In this document: positions 1-6,490 of the stretch, one piece after another
How the letters are laid out: each line of letters begins with the position of its first letter
How positions within the stretch are numbered: position 1 is the first letter of the stretch
Origin: JAHJCW01 sp965369995
Lineage (GTDB): Bacteria > Fidelibacterota > Marinisomatia > Marinisomatales > JAHJCW01
Reading direction: 5' to 3'
Length of the DNA: 9,504 bases
Assembly: GCA_965369995.1 (NCBI GenBank)
Contig: CBDURO010000050.1
Span: forward strand, 1-9,504
The notes under the pieces: model-generated
Told to the model about the DNA's origin: nothing
The model's input: the letters and a program-made list of their open reading frames with translations, nothing else
Database searches by the model: none
Made by a program: the position numbers and the translations under genes

Positions 1-31
1 ATTTTATGAAATATTCAATGAGTCTTTTCAT
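1..31 (-). CDS. N-terminal fragment of probable RND efflux permease
   Basis: Only the first ten codons are in the window; the gene continues past the left edge. They read M-K-R-L-I-E-Y-F-I-K, which resembles the cytoplasmic start of AcrB/HAE1-type RND inner-membrane pumps, where a short basic-amphipathic segment precedes the first membrane helix. The start lies 50 nt downstream of the stop of the periplasmic adaptor gene, the usual position for the pump gene in adaptor-permease operons. No clear Shine-Dalgarno sequence is visible in front of the ATG. Identification rests on this short match plus context, so an ABC-type or other permease partner cannot be excluded. Confidence 0.5.
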   Translation of the reverse strand, partial: MKRLIEYFIK

Positions 32-81
32 ATTATTATATTAAAGATTATTTTAGATTATATATTGATGACAAAACGGAA

Positions 82-1194
82 TTAAAGAATATTTACTTTT
101 TGTCCGTCATAAATATTCTGTGATTTAGTAATTAATCTGGTACTATCATTTAACCCGATAACTACAGCAGTATCTCCGTTTAGCGAAATTATTTCGACTT
201 TCAGCTCTTTTGCGACGCTGTCAGCAACTACAAATACGGTATTATTATTAGTTATTATTCTACGAGGAATTTCAGTTGCACTAACAATTTTAGAACTATA
301 TATATCTCCTTGCAAATACATACCTTCCCATAAGTCACTACCGGAAACTGTAATGTAAATATTAACCATTTGAGTGCTAGGATCAACATTGTCATTAATC
401 CTGGCAACTTTTCCTTTAATTACTTCGGCAATATTTTCTGACTTTAGATTCACTTTATCACCAACTTTTATTAAAGTAGCTTGATCAACGGTTACACTTG
501 ATTCTAAATCATAGATATAATTACTAATAAATTCACCTAGTGGTTGTCCAATTCTTACTAGTGTTCCCGGTTTAATATTGCTCGATACAACACTACCATT
601 AAAAGGCGCCTTAGGGCGATATTTATTAAATGTATTCTCAAGATTTTTAATATTATAGTACGTTTGAAAAATTCCTTTACCAGCTACAAAATATTTTTCT
701 CTGTCATTAGTTGGCTCAGGCAAGGATTCAATTTCTTCTTCAACATTAAAATCAGCTAAATAATTTTCCCACTGAATAAAACTTTCTGGAAAGTCAAATT
801 TCATCTCTGGTAATAATTGAGCTACTTGAGTTAAAAGGGTACTTCTTTGCGACATTAAACTATATTCAACATCTTTAGAATTAATAGACAATAGCACCTC
901 ATCCTTTTTAAATGAGACTCCTTCCAAAAACTGTTTTTGTCCTTGTTCTAATATTCCCCCAACTTCAGCATAGATTTGAGCATGATTACGTGCAAGTAAC
1001 TTGCCGATCACGGGAACTTTCAATTGTATATCATCAATATTTACATCTATAGTAGAAACAGACAATATGCTATGATTATTCATCATTCTTTTAGGTGGTT
1101 TTTTCATACTTCTCAACAATACAATAACAAAAACTGACACAATAACCACAATTAAAATCGGTAGGATTTTTTTAATTCTTTGTTTTACAGACAT
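82..1194 (-). CDS. RND-type efflux periplasmic adaptor (HlyD/MFP family)
   Basis: A 370-residue membrane-fusion/adaptor protein that would link an inner-membrane pump to an outer-membrane channel. A basic N-terminus is followed by one membrane anchor (about residues 10-28), so the rest is periplasmic. A first half-lipoyl segment lies around 75-106. A helical region of about 85 residues (about 108-192) forms a short hairpin. The second half-lipoyl segment (about 193-222) contains the typical APFNG and GTLVRIGQPL motifs. Beta-barrel and membrane-proximal domains follow (about 228-370, with a DPSTQMVNIY stretch at about 271-280 typical of the family). An AGAGGA-like ribosome site (AGAGGA at 1198-1203) sits very close to the ATG. 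The gene downstream begins like an RND permease. The exported substrate cannot be told from the sequence. Family assignment is firm, substrate unknown. Confidence 0.88.
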   Translation of the reverse strand: MSVKQRIKKILPILIVVIVSVFVIVLLRSMKKPPKRMMNNHSILSVSTIDVNIDDIQLKVPVIGKLLARNHAQIYAEVGGILEQGQKQFLEGVSFKKDEVLLSINSKDVEYSLMSQRSTLLTQVAQLLPEMKFDFPESFIQWENYLADFNVEEEIESLPEPTNDREKYFVAGKGIFQTYYNIKNLENTFNKYRPKAPFNGSVVSSNIKPGTLVRIGQPLGEFISNYIYDLESSVTVDQATLIKVGDKVNLKSENIAEVIKGKVARINDNVDPSTQMVNIYITVSGSDLWEGMYLQGDIYSSKIVSATEIPRRIITNNNTVFVVADSVAKELKVEIISLNGDTAVVIGLNDSTRLITKSQNIYDGQKVNIL

Positions 1195-1364
1195 GATTCC
1201 TCTTTTTATAAATTCTTCTTTAGTAATTCTATTAAGTTAATATATTTTTCCCTTATTATTTTTTATTAACTTTTAATTTTTCTTACAATACATATCCATA
1301 TTCATAGAGATATTTATGTAACAGATATTAGATACTTAGTCTATAGATTGGTGACAATAAAAGG

Positions 1365-1370
1365 ATTATA
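1365..1370 (-). promoter_or_regulatory. Possible -10 box for the efflux operon
   Basis: The minus strand reads TATAAT, a perfect match to the sigma-70 -10 consensus, about 170 nt upstream of the adaptor start codon. No good -35 hexamer lies 16-18 nt before it, and the region is so AT-rich that a chance match is likely. It is listed as the best single candidate only. Confidence 0.2.
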
Positions 1371-1382
1371 CTATTTAAATTT

Positions 1383-1420
1383 AAGCTAATGGTAAAAAAG
1401 ATTATTTTGAGTATTAGCTT
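1383..1420 (-). terminator. Inverted repeat after radical SAM gene, possible terminator
   Basis: AAGCTAAT (1383-1390) and ATTAGCTT (1413-1420) form perfect 8-bp arms around a 22-nt centre, in which AAAA and TTTT tracts could extend the pairing. It begins 28 nt after the radical SAM stop codon. The stem is AT-rich and not followed by a clean U-run on the minus strand (AAATTTAAAT follows), so it is a weak intrinsic terminator. It could instead be an operator or an RNA-stability hairpin. Confidence 0.35.
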
Positions 1421-1448
1421 GTGTTTTCTCAGATTATAATGATATTTA

Positions 1449-2384
1449 TTATTGTTTTACTTTGTAAAATATTCCTCTATTTTGCCGTGTGGATTCTATT
1501 TTACCATCAGATTCTAAGACATCAAGGTATTTATTGATTTCATTGATATGTAATCCAAGTATCTTTGCCAGGTCATCCAATGTACAAGGTCTTCGTTGAA
1601 CTGTTTCTAATATTGCAGTTTCAATATCTTCACGGTACGATTTAATATCTCTCCTTTCGGCAGACATAGTAACAATTTCAACATTTTCAAGTTGCCAATA
1701 ATCCACAATATATTGCAATTCTTCGCGACTGGCTGATCGAATCTTGGATACAGCACCAGGTCTATCTAGTGTATTTAACTGTATGCTTTCCGGATTTATC
1801 CTTTCAAAAGCTTTTTTCAATAAATCTAAATCATTAATATTATCATTATATCCGGGAATAATAAAAACTTCTAGCCATATTTGGCTTTTGAATTCATTTC
1901 TAAAATCCACAAGTCCTTTAATATATTTATTAATATTAAGTTTATGAAATGGTCTATTAATCTTTCGGAAAGTCAAATCAGATGCTGCATCTAAGGAAGG
2001 CAGAACTACATCTGCCTCTAACAGTTCCTTTCTTACTTGTTTTTGGTATAATAGAGTTCCATTTGTTAAAACCGCAATTGGAATACCGGGAATATTATGT
2101 TTAATGAACTGAATTATATCACCGATGCGGGAATTAAGCGTCGGTTCTCCTGAACCGGAAAAGGTAATATAATCCGGAGCAGTATTATTCCGAAAATAAT
2201 GTTCTAATTCCTTTATGACAATATCATATGGAACATATTCTTTTCTATCGATTGTTAATTTAGTAGTTGACCCACATTCACAATATATACAATTAAGTGA
2301 ACATACTTTGTGTGGCACAAGATCAATGCCTAAAGACATACCTAAACGCCTTGATGGTACGGGACCAAATAGGTATTTATACAT
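1449..2384 (-). CDS. Radical SAM protein with C-terminal winged helix (COG0731-like)
   Basis: A 311-residue radical SAM enzyme. The cluster-binding motif is C28-x3-C32-x2-C35 (CSLNCIYC) with an additional Cys at 37. The GSGEPT motif at 77-82 contacts SAM and the N-terminus FGPVPSRRLG is typical of the COG0731 Fe-S oxidoreductase group. After the barrel (to about residue 250), residues about 253-311 look like a winged-helix DNA-binding-type domain (TLDDLAKILGLHINEINKYLDVLESDGKI). It is the third gene of a DUF89-CGGC-radical SAM operon, starting 12 nt after the CGGC gene stop with no clear Shine-Dalgarno sequence, so its translation is probably coupled. COG0731 includes the tRNA wybutosine enzyme Taw1/TYW1, but this bacterial branch has no established substrate. 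Family certain, reaction unknown. Confidence 0.9.
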   Translation of the reverse strand: MYKYLFGPVPSRRLGMSLGIDLVPHKVCSLNCIYCECGSTTKLTIDRKEYVPYDIVIKELEHYFRNNTAPDYITFSGSGEPTLNSRIGDIIQFIKHNIPGIPIAVLTNGTLLYQKQVRKELLEADVVLPSLDAASDLTFRKINRPFHKLNINKYIKGLVDFRNEFKSQIWLEVFIIPGYNDNINDLDLLKKAFERINPESIQLNTLDRPGAVSKIRSASREELQYIVDYWQLENVEIVTMSAERRDIKSYREDIETAILETVQRRPCTLDDLAKILGLHINEINKYLDVLESDGKIESTRQNRGIFYKVKQ

Positions 2385-2396
2385 AATAATTATTTA

Positions 2397-2846
2397 CTAA
2401 TCGTAGGCTAAACGAGTTTCCTCATCAGATATTGTCGGTTCAATAAGTTTATCCCATTCCTTTGATTGCCATGTTCCTAGATTAGTATGGGTAATGTAAT
2501 ACTTTTGCGGTATCGGATGGGTTCCAACAATCACTTTAATATCATATTTTTCTTTAATAAAACTCTTAAAATGATTTATATAAGGACATGGCGGGTATCC
2601 GACAACAAATCCGGTAGCAAAATAAATTATCTCTGCACCATTTTTTTTCATTTCTTCGGGTGCATGTTCAATGTTTCCACCGGGACAACCCCCGCAACTT
2701 GTATACCCAACTACTTCCACATTTTCTTCTTTATCATATATATCGAAAGCACCTTCTCTTTCTCTTAATGCTCTAAAACATTTTCCTCCCGCACAACTGC
2801 GATAGCGATCACAAATAATTATTCCAATTTTGGTATTATTTCTCAT
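2397..2846 (-). CDS. CGGC domain-containing protein
   Basis: A 149-residue protein matching the CGGC domain family (Pfam CGGC, putative metal-binding). The defining CGGCPGG motif is at residues 51-57, preceded by C12, C18 and C23 and followed by C87 in the GYPPCP segment. The GTHPIP motif at 108-113 with H110 is also characteristic. Six cysteines in a small protein without signal peptide or membrane helix suggest a cytoplasmic metal- or Fe-S-binding role, found mostly in anaerobes; no biochemical function is established. The start codon lies 1 nt after the DUF89 stop, with an AAAGGAA ribosome site inside the end of that gene, although the 13-nt spacing is rather long. It precedes the radical SAM gene by 12 nt, so the three are co-transcribed. 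Confidence 0.9.
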   Translation of the reverse strand: MRNNTKIGIIICDRYRSCAGGKCFRALREREGAFDIYDKEENVEVVGYTSCGGCPGGNIEHAPEEMKKNGAEIIYFATGFVVGYPPCPYINHFKSFIKEKYDIKVIVGTHPIPQKYYITHTNLGTWQSKEWDKLIEPTISDEETRLAYD

Positions 2847-2847
2847 T

Positions 2848-3693
2848 TTATTTGTTAATTCCTTTCAAGATAATATCATTTTCATTTACTTCCAAATCGT
2901 TAGCGATTATTTCACACTTCGCTTTTAGCAGAAAGAACACAGTCCGGCTAACATTTGATAGACCTTCATAATTCCCCTGCCCCTTGCTTATAACCATATC
3001 AGCATTATTAAACAGATGTACAAAATTATCATCGCATAACTCTAATATCGTTCCCGGAGCCGGTGAACCCGATGATATTATTTCTGCAATTTCACCAATA
3101 CCGGATTCTATTGCATCTTCCATTGTAACGTCATTGATTATCGGTATACCGCGTACAGCATAAGTCACAGGTTTCCCTAATGCTTCAATCAAGATTTTAT
3201 CAAATACCGATTCTCCGGCATTATCACCAATATATAATACCGACTCTGCATTATCTAATACATCAACAAAAGCATTAAAATCAAATATAGCAAAATCTTG
3301 TTTCATAATTTTATTTAATTCTTCTTCAAGATTAAATTGATTATTCATACCAAAGTCAATAATATTACCGGTAATTGCTATCCTTATTGCGGTAAGCAAT
3401 TTGTTGTCAGATTTATTAATCAATTTAATTAAAGTAGGATATAATGTATGTGCTTCCTTAATACTATTCTTTTTAATATCTTTATATGGATCAGTAATAC
3501 CTGTTATGTCTCTTATTTTTCGGTAAACTAATGCACCGGATTGAACCGGAGTGTGGTGCATCGGAATATCTTTGATCATGGTACCTACTGCATCAAGTAC
3601 TTGTTTAATTTTTCCATTATCATTCGTGGCTATTCTTGCTGTGCGTAGAGCCTGATTCATCATACATGGTAGACAATCAAGATAAGTTTTCAT
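2848..3693 (-). CDS. DUF89/ARMT1-like metal-dependent phosphatase family protein
   Basis: A 281-residue protein of the DUF89 (COG1578) family, whose members include metal-dependent damage-control phosphatases acting on sugar phosphates. An N-terminal C7-x2-C10 pair (DCLPC) is typical of the prokaryotic subgroup. Other family motifs are GNIIDFG at 109-115, the metal-binding GDNAGE at 156-161 (D157, N158), NDVT with D188 as likely third ligand, the SGSPAPGT loop at 208-215 and KGQGN at 237-241. It is the first gene of the operon and has a strong GGGGA ribosome site (3700-3703) 6 nt before the ATG. Its upstream leader carries an unusual inverted repeat. The substrate is unknown. The CxxC and Cys-rich neighbours suggest a metal or redox link, which is inference. 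Confidence 0.88.
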   Translation of the reverse strand: MKTYLDCLPCMMNQALRTARIATNDNGKIKQVLDAVGTMIKDIPMHHTPVQSGALVYRKIRDITGITDPYKDIKKNSIKEAHTLYPTLIKLINKSDNKLLTAIRIAITGNIIDFGMNNQFNLEEELNKIMKQDFAIFDFNAFVDVLDNAESVLYIGDNAGESVFDKILIEALGKPVTYAVRGIPIINDVTMEDAIESGIGEIAEIISSGSPAPGTILELCDDNFVHLFNNADMVISKGQGNYEGLSNVSRTVFFLLKAKCEIIANDLEVNENDIILKGINK

Positions 3694-3703
3694 CTATTTC
3701 CCC
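3694..3703 (-). promoter_or_regulatory. Ribosome binding site of DUF89 gene, one of a repeated pair
   Basis: The minus strand reads GGGGAAATAG directly before the ATG of the DUF89 gene. A near-identical copy, GGGGAAAATAG, lies at 3735-3745 on the far side of the inverted repeat at 3710-3737, overlapping it by 3 nt. The copy next to the ATG is the likely ribosome binding site; the upstream copy has no start codon at a suitable distance. Confidence 0.55.
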
Positions 3704-3709
3704 GTTTGG

Positions 3710-3737
3710 TAGCATATTATCCGGATGATAAATGCTA
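3710..3737 (-). promoter_or_regulatory. Leader inverted repeat, possible operator or RNA hairpin
   Basis: On the plus strand, TAGCAT-A-TTATC (3710-3721) and GATAAATGCTA (3727-3737) are complementary over 11 bp with one bulged A, around a 5-nt CGGAT centre. It lies 16 nt upstream of the DUF89 start codon and downstream of the promoter candidate, so it would be in the 5' leader. It could be a repressor-binding palindrome or an mRNA hairpin. No U-run follows on the minus strand, which argues against a simple terminator. Confidence 0.5.
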
Positions 3738-3763
3738 TTTTCCCCTTTATAAAAGCGTACACA

Positions 3764-3795
3764 ATTCTACCAATTTCCTTTACAATAATTGTCAA
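3764..3795 (-). promoter_or_regulatory. Candidate sigma-70 promoter for DUF89-CGGC-radical SAM operon
   Basis: The minus strand has a perfect TTGACA -35 box (3790-3795) and an extended -10 element TGGTAGAAT (3764-3772; hexamer TAGAAT, 5 of 6 matches). The 20-nt spacer is longer than the usual 17, which an extended -10 might partly compensate for. Transcription would start about 60 nt before the DUF89 ATG and include the inverted repeat at 3710-3737. No other good promoter was seen in this gap. Confidence 0.4.
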
Positions 3796-3822
3796 TCCAT
3801 TTATTGTTTAATTTGCCAACCT

Positions 3823-3862
3823 AATAAAAATGTTTAAAAGTGCAAACCGGATACCATTTGCA
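3823..3862 (-). terminator. Probable intrinsic terminator after aminotransferase gene
   Basis: Read on the minus strand, TGCAAA and TTTGCA (3857-3862 and 3841-3846) form a 6-bp stem with a possible inner GG/CC pairing. A T-rich tract follows (CTTTTAAACATTTTTATT), including a run of five T. It starts 32 nt after the aminotransferase stop codon, where the upstream operon would be expected to end. The stem is short and only moderately stable. Confidence 0.4.
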
Positions 3863-3894
3863 TTAATATTGATTTCGCACCACACAAAATTGAT

Positions 3895-5052
3895 CTATTT
3901 AAAATATTTTTCCATCCGGTCAAATGCCACATTTATCATATCTTCCGGAACACAAAAAGAAAGTCTAATGTGACCTTCTCCGGTTGGTCCAAAAGCTATT
4001 CCGGGAGTTGTTGACACTTTTGCATTCTTTAGTAAATCCTTACTAAATGCTATTGAATCTTTTCCTTGATCAATAAGAATTTTAGGGAACATCAAGTAAG
4101 CACCTTGTGGTTTACTATACTCAAAAACAGAATTTAGTTTATCCAATCTTTCGCACATAAGATTTCTTGCGTTAAGATAATGCAATCTAAACTCTTCTAT
4201 ACAATCCTGACTACCTTTAAGTGCTGCAATTGCAGCATATTGTGAGGCAACAGTAGTACAAATAGAAAACGGTATATGTACTTTATTAATCTGTTCTATA
4301 ATTTCTTCATCCGCATGAACGTAACCAATACGCCAACCAGTCATCGCATAGGTTTTTGTAAAGGTATAATTTGTGATGACATGCTTTTTCATCACCGGAA
4401 TTGAAGCTATACTAAAATGTTTATTGTCATCAAAAGTGAAATATTCATAAGCTTCATCAGTAATAAGAGTTAGATTGTATTCTAACGCAATCTTGGCCAA
4501 CTCCCTCAAGGATTTTTCTGGAAAAACTGTCCCGGTTGGGTTATTTGGAGTGCAGAATAAAACTGCTTTTGTTTTATTTGTGATGGCATTTTTGATTGCA
4601 TTAATATCTAATGCAAATTCATCTTCTTCTATTAATGGAACAAGTATCGGTTTACCGGAGGCAAGTTTTACTTGCGTAATATGCGTTGAATATGTTGGTG
4701 TTGGAAGAATTACCTCATCTCCCGGGTCGATTACTGCCATAACAGAAGCAGCTAATCCTTCGATTGCTCCTACTGTCACAATAATTTGTGAGGCATTAGC
4801 AATAATATTATTTTCTCTTTTTAGCTTTTTTACAATTTCTTCCCTTAATTCAGGTAAGCCTTCACTTTGCGAATAACCCCCTGTCAATCCTTTATTGATA
4901 GCAGAAACGACTGCATCATTAATATGCTTAGGAGTTCCTGTAGTTGGCTTTGCCCACGATAAAAATGCAACATCATCATATTGTTTTGATAATCTCGTCA
5001 TTTCGTGAATTGCAGATTTTTTAATTTGGTCTACTCGATTTGAAATATTCAT
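3895..5052 (-). CDS. PLP-dependent class I/II aminotransferase
   Basis: A 385-residue fold-type I aminotransferase, close to the family's usual length. Visible landmarks are the GGYSQSEGLPELR segment (58-70), NNPTG at 170-174 (N171 region), TDEAY with D199 and Y202 contacting the cofactor, and the Schiff-base lysine K233 in FTKTYAMTGWRIGY. R241 follows, and the carboxylate-binding R363 lies in HIRLSF. It is cytosolic and would transfer amino groups between an amino acid and a 2-oxo acid; aspartate or aromatic/branched substrates are all possible. An AAGG ribosome site (5061-5064) sits 8 nt before the ATG. The gene begins 20 nt after the MBL-fold gene, so it may be the last gene of that operon, although its higher G+C content resembles the downstream module. 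Confidence 0.92.
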   Translation of the reverse strand: MNISNRVDQIKKSAIHEMTRLSKQYDDVAFLSWAKPTTGTPKHINDAVVSAINKGLTGGYSQSEGLPELREEIVKKLKRENNIIANASQIIVTVGAIEGLAASVMAVIDPGDEVILPTPTYSTHITQVKLASGKPILVPLIEEDEFALDINAIKNAITNKTKAVLFCTPNNPTGTVFPEKSLRELAKIALEYNLTLITDEAYEYFTFDDNKHFSIASIPVMKKHVITNYTFTKTYAMTGWRIGYVHADEEIIEQINKVHIPFSICTTVASQYAAIAALKGSQDCIEEFRLHYLNARNLMCERLDKLNSVFEYSKPQGAYLMFPKILIDQGKDSIAFSKDLLKNAKVSTTPGIAFGPTGEGHIRLSFCVPEDMINVAFDRMEKYFK

Positions 5053-5072
5053 TTATAATACCTTATAATTTG

Positions 5073-5852
5073 TTAAAATTTTAATATCATACCAGCAGTT
5101 ACTTGATTAATTTTAAATTCATTAGAGAAAGCAGATAAAGCAGGTAATTTTGTACAATGAGATGGTAACAAGTATTTTACTTTTTGTTTTTTAAAATAAT
5201 TAATTGTTTGCTTTGTTTGGTTATCATTCAAAGCTAAATGGAAACCTCCTATAACAACTCTAATTCTATCTAAACCTGTAACATTTTTGGCATACTCAAC
5301 AATATTACAAATTCCCGAATGAGAACAACCGGATACAACAACCAATTCACCATTATTTATTATAGCAAGTGCAGAATCATCAGGAATAAAGTCATCATTG
5401 CCATTCTCATCTACAAATGGTGTAGTTTGTGATTCGAATGAATTAAGTCTGGGTATTTCACCTAAGAATATTATATTTTCATAAATATAATATGGCTCTT
5501 TTGAGGTTATTATTTTAAATCTTTTTTTTAACTCTTTATAACTTAAATCTAACCCAATATTTGTATTTTCATTTCTATGATAACGTTTAATAAATGCGTT
5601 AGGATGACAAATTAATATTTTATCTTTTATGTATTTCAGACCATTCCCATGATCCCAATGACCATGACTAAGCACAACAGTTTCTACATTATCAATATCG
5701 ATATTAAGTCTTTTTGCATTTCGCAAGAAATTATCGGAATGTCCTGTATCAAAAAGAATAGTCTCATCATCATATTCTATAAAATAGGATAAACCAAACT
5801 CTGCTGTAAAATATCCAGAAGCAACATTCTCTGTTAATATTGAAAGTTTCAT
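5073..5852 (-). CDS. MBL-fold metallo-hydrolase, COG1237 type
   Basis: A 259-residue metallo-beta-lactamase-fold protein. The metal-binding motif H63-x-H65-x-D67-H68 (HGHWDH) is intact. Further histidines lie in GCSHSG (H178), GGFHL (H205) and SHC (H232). The GCSHSGI and GGFHL motifs are typical of the COG1237 group. That group includes archaeal enzymes annotated as making 4-(beta-D-ribofuranosyl)aminobenzene 5'-phosphate-linked pterins in methanopterin synthesis; bacterial members have no settled function. There is no signal peptide, so it is cytosolic. Its ATG overlaps the methyltransferase stop codon by 4 nt (ATGA), indicating translational coupling, and the aminotransferase gene follows. 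A methanopterin role is unlikely without other pathway genes. Hydrolase family certain, substrate unknown. Confidence 0.9.
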   Translation of the reverse strand: MKLSILTENVASGYFTAEFGLSYFIEYDDETILFDTGHSDNFLRNAKRLNIDIDNVETVVLSHGHWDHGNGLKYIKDKILICHPNAFIKRYHRNENTNIGLDLSYKELKKRFKIITSKEPYYIYENIIFLGEIPRLNSFESQTTPFVDENGNDDFIPDDSALAIINNGELVVVSGCSHSGICNIVEYAKNVTGLDRIRVVIGGFHLALNDNQTKQTINYFKKQKVKYLLPSHCTKLPALSAFSNEFKINQVTAGMILKF

Positions 5853-6490
5853 AATCTAATTATTTTTCGAGCTTTAATTATTACAAAACTACCTTGTCCA
5901 TATCCAGTTAATACTTCTTGAACTGTATTTATTTCATTTAAATTTCCGAAAACAGTTTGATATATGTTTTCAATCTCAAATCCCGTACTTTTCAAAATTC
6001 CAAATAATTCTTCTGTTCCAAAAAATATAGCATCTTTATAAAAAATATTTTCATCCTTATGTTCTAAGTAAGCTTTACCGATTTGGCTATTTTTATCTAC
6101 AAAACCAATAATTAAATTGCCGGTATCTTTTAAAATACGATTTACCTCGTTGAAAGATTTATAAATATCATCAACAAAACAGATTGTTGTAACCATTAAA
6201 GCAAAGTCTTTGCTTTTATCGGGATAAGGTAAATTTTCTGCAACAGCATCAATTACATTAATATTTCTTTGTTTTGCCTTTTTCCTCATTGCTTTTGAAG
6301 GATCGATTCCTTCATCTATTCCTAATGGCTCTGCAAAAATTCCACTTCCTATACCAATTTCGATTCCTTTTTTTCCATGGGGAAGTGCTTTTTTGATGGC
6401 ATTCAATTCCGATTGGAAAACAAAATGATTATCAACGAACCATATTTCGTATTTCTTTAAATGATTATCAAATGGTTTTGTTTTTGGCAT
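5849..6490 (-). CDS. Class I SAM-dependent methyltransferase
   Basis: A 213-residue Rossmann-fold methyltransferase (Methyltransf_11/25 type). The SAM-binding motif I is at residues 42-53 (GIEIGIGSGIFA). An acidic residue after the second strand lies in GIDPSKAM (D63), motif II-like AENLPYPDKSKDFALMVTTICFV covers 84-106, and the post-III region FNEVNRILKDTGNLIIGF spans 113-130. The N-terminus (YEIWFVDNHFVFQSEL) resembles a small-molecule methyltransferase subgroup. It has no obvious Shine-Dalgarno sequence; the start overlaps the NifX-type gene by 23 nt and its stop overlaps the MBL gene start by 4 nt, so translation is coupled on both sides. The acceptor is unknown. In my recollection, relatives of this methyltransferase often sit near NifX-type genes in anaerobes, but that needs a neighbourhood search. 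Confidence 0.88.
   Translation of the reverse strand: MPKTKPFDNHLKKYEIWFVDNHFVFQSELNAIKKALPHGKKGIEIGIGSGIFAEPLGIDEGIDPSKAMRKKAKQRNINVIDAVAENLPYPDKSKDFALMVTTICFVDDIYKSFNEVNRILKDTGNLIIGFVDKNSQIGKAYLEHKDENIFYKDAIFFGTEELFGILKSTGFEIENIYQTVFGNLNEINTVQEVLTGYGQGSFVIIKARKIIRL

Larger units (their letters stand above)
1195..1448. other. AT-rich intergenic region before the efflux operon
   Basis: This 254-nt gap separates the radical SAM gene from the efflux adaptor gene and contains no convincing ORF. It holds a long inverted repeat (1383-1420) just beyond the radical SAM stop codon and a perfect TATAAT on the minus strand (1365-1370) without a good -35 box. It also contains a TTGTCA on the minus strand without a convincing partner and an 8-bp palindrome TCTATAGA (1340-1347). 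The efflux operon promoter probably lies here, but I cannot place it with confidence. Confidence 0.5.

Noticed and set aside
1340..1347. Palindrome TCTATAGA as an operator
   Set aside because: It is only 8 bp of AT-rich symmetry with no flanking extension or second copy, so chance is a sufficient explanation.
2487..2768. Plus-strand open frame of 93 codons inside the CGGC gene
   Set aside because: It is antisense to a well-conserved protein, Phe/Ile-rich in a way that mirrors AT-rich lysine and glutamate codons on the other strand, and has no domain.
4475..4876. Plus-strand open frame of 133 codons inside the aminotransferase gene
   Set aside because: It lies fully antisense to a gene with intact catalytic motifs, shows no recognisable domain, and its length is explained by codon constraints on the opposite strand.
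5073..5852. Assignment of the MBL gene to methanopterin biosynthesis
   Set aside because: COG1237 names come from archaeal enzymes; no other methanopterin genes are present, so only the fold and metal site are claimed.
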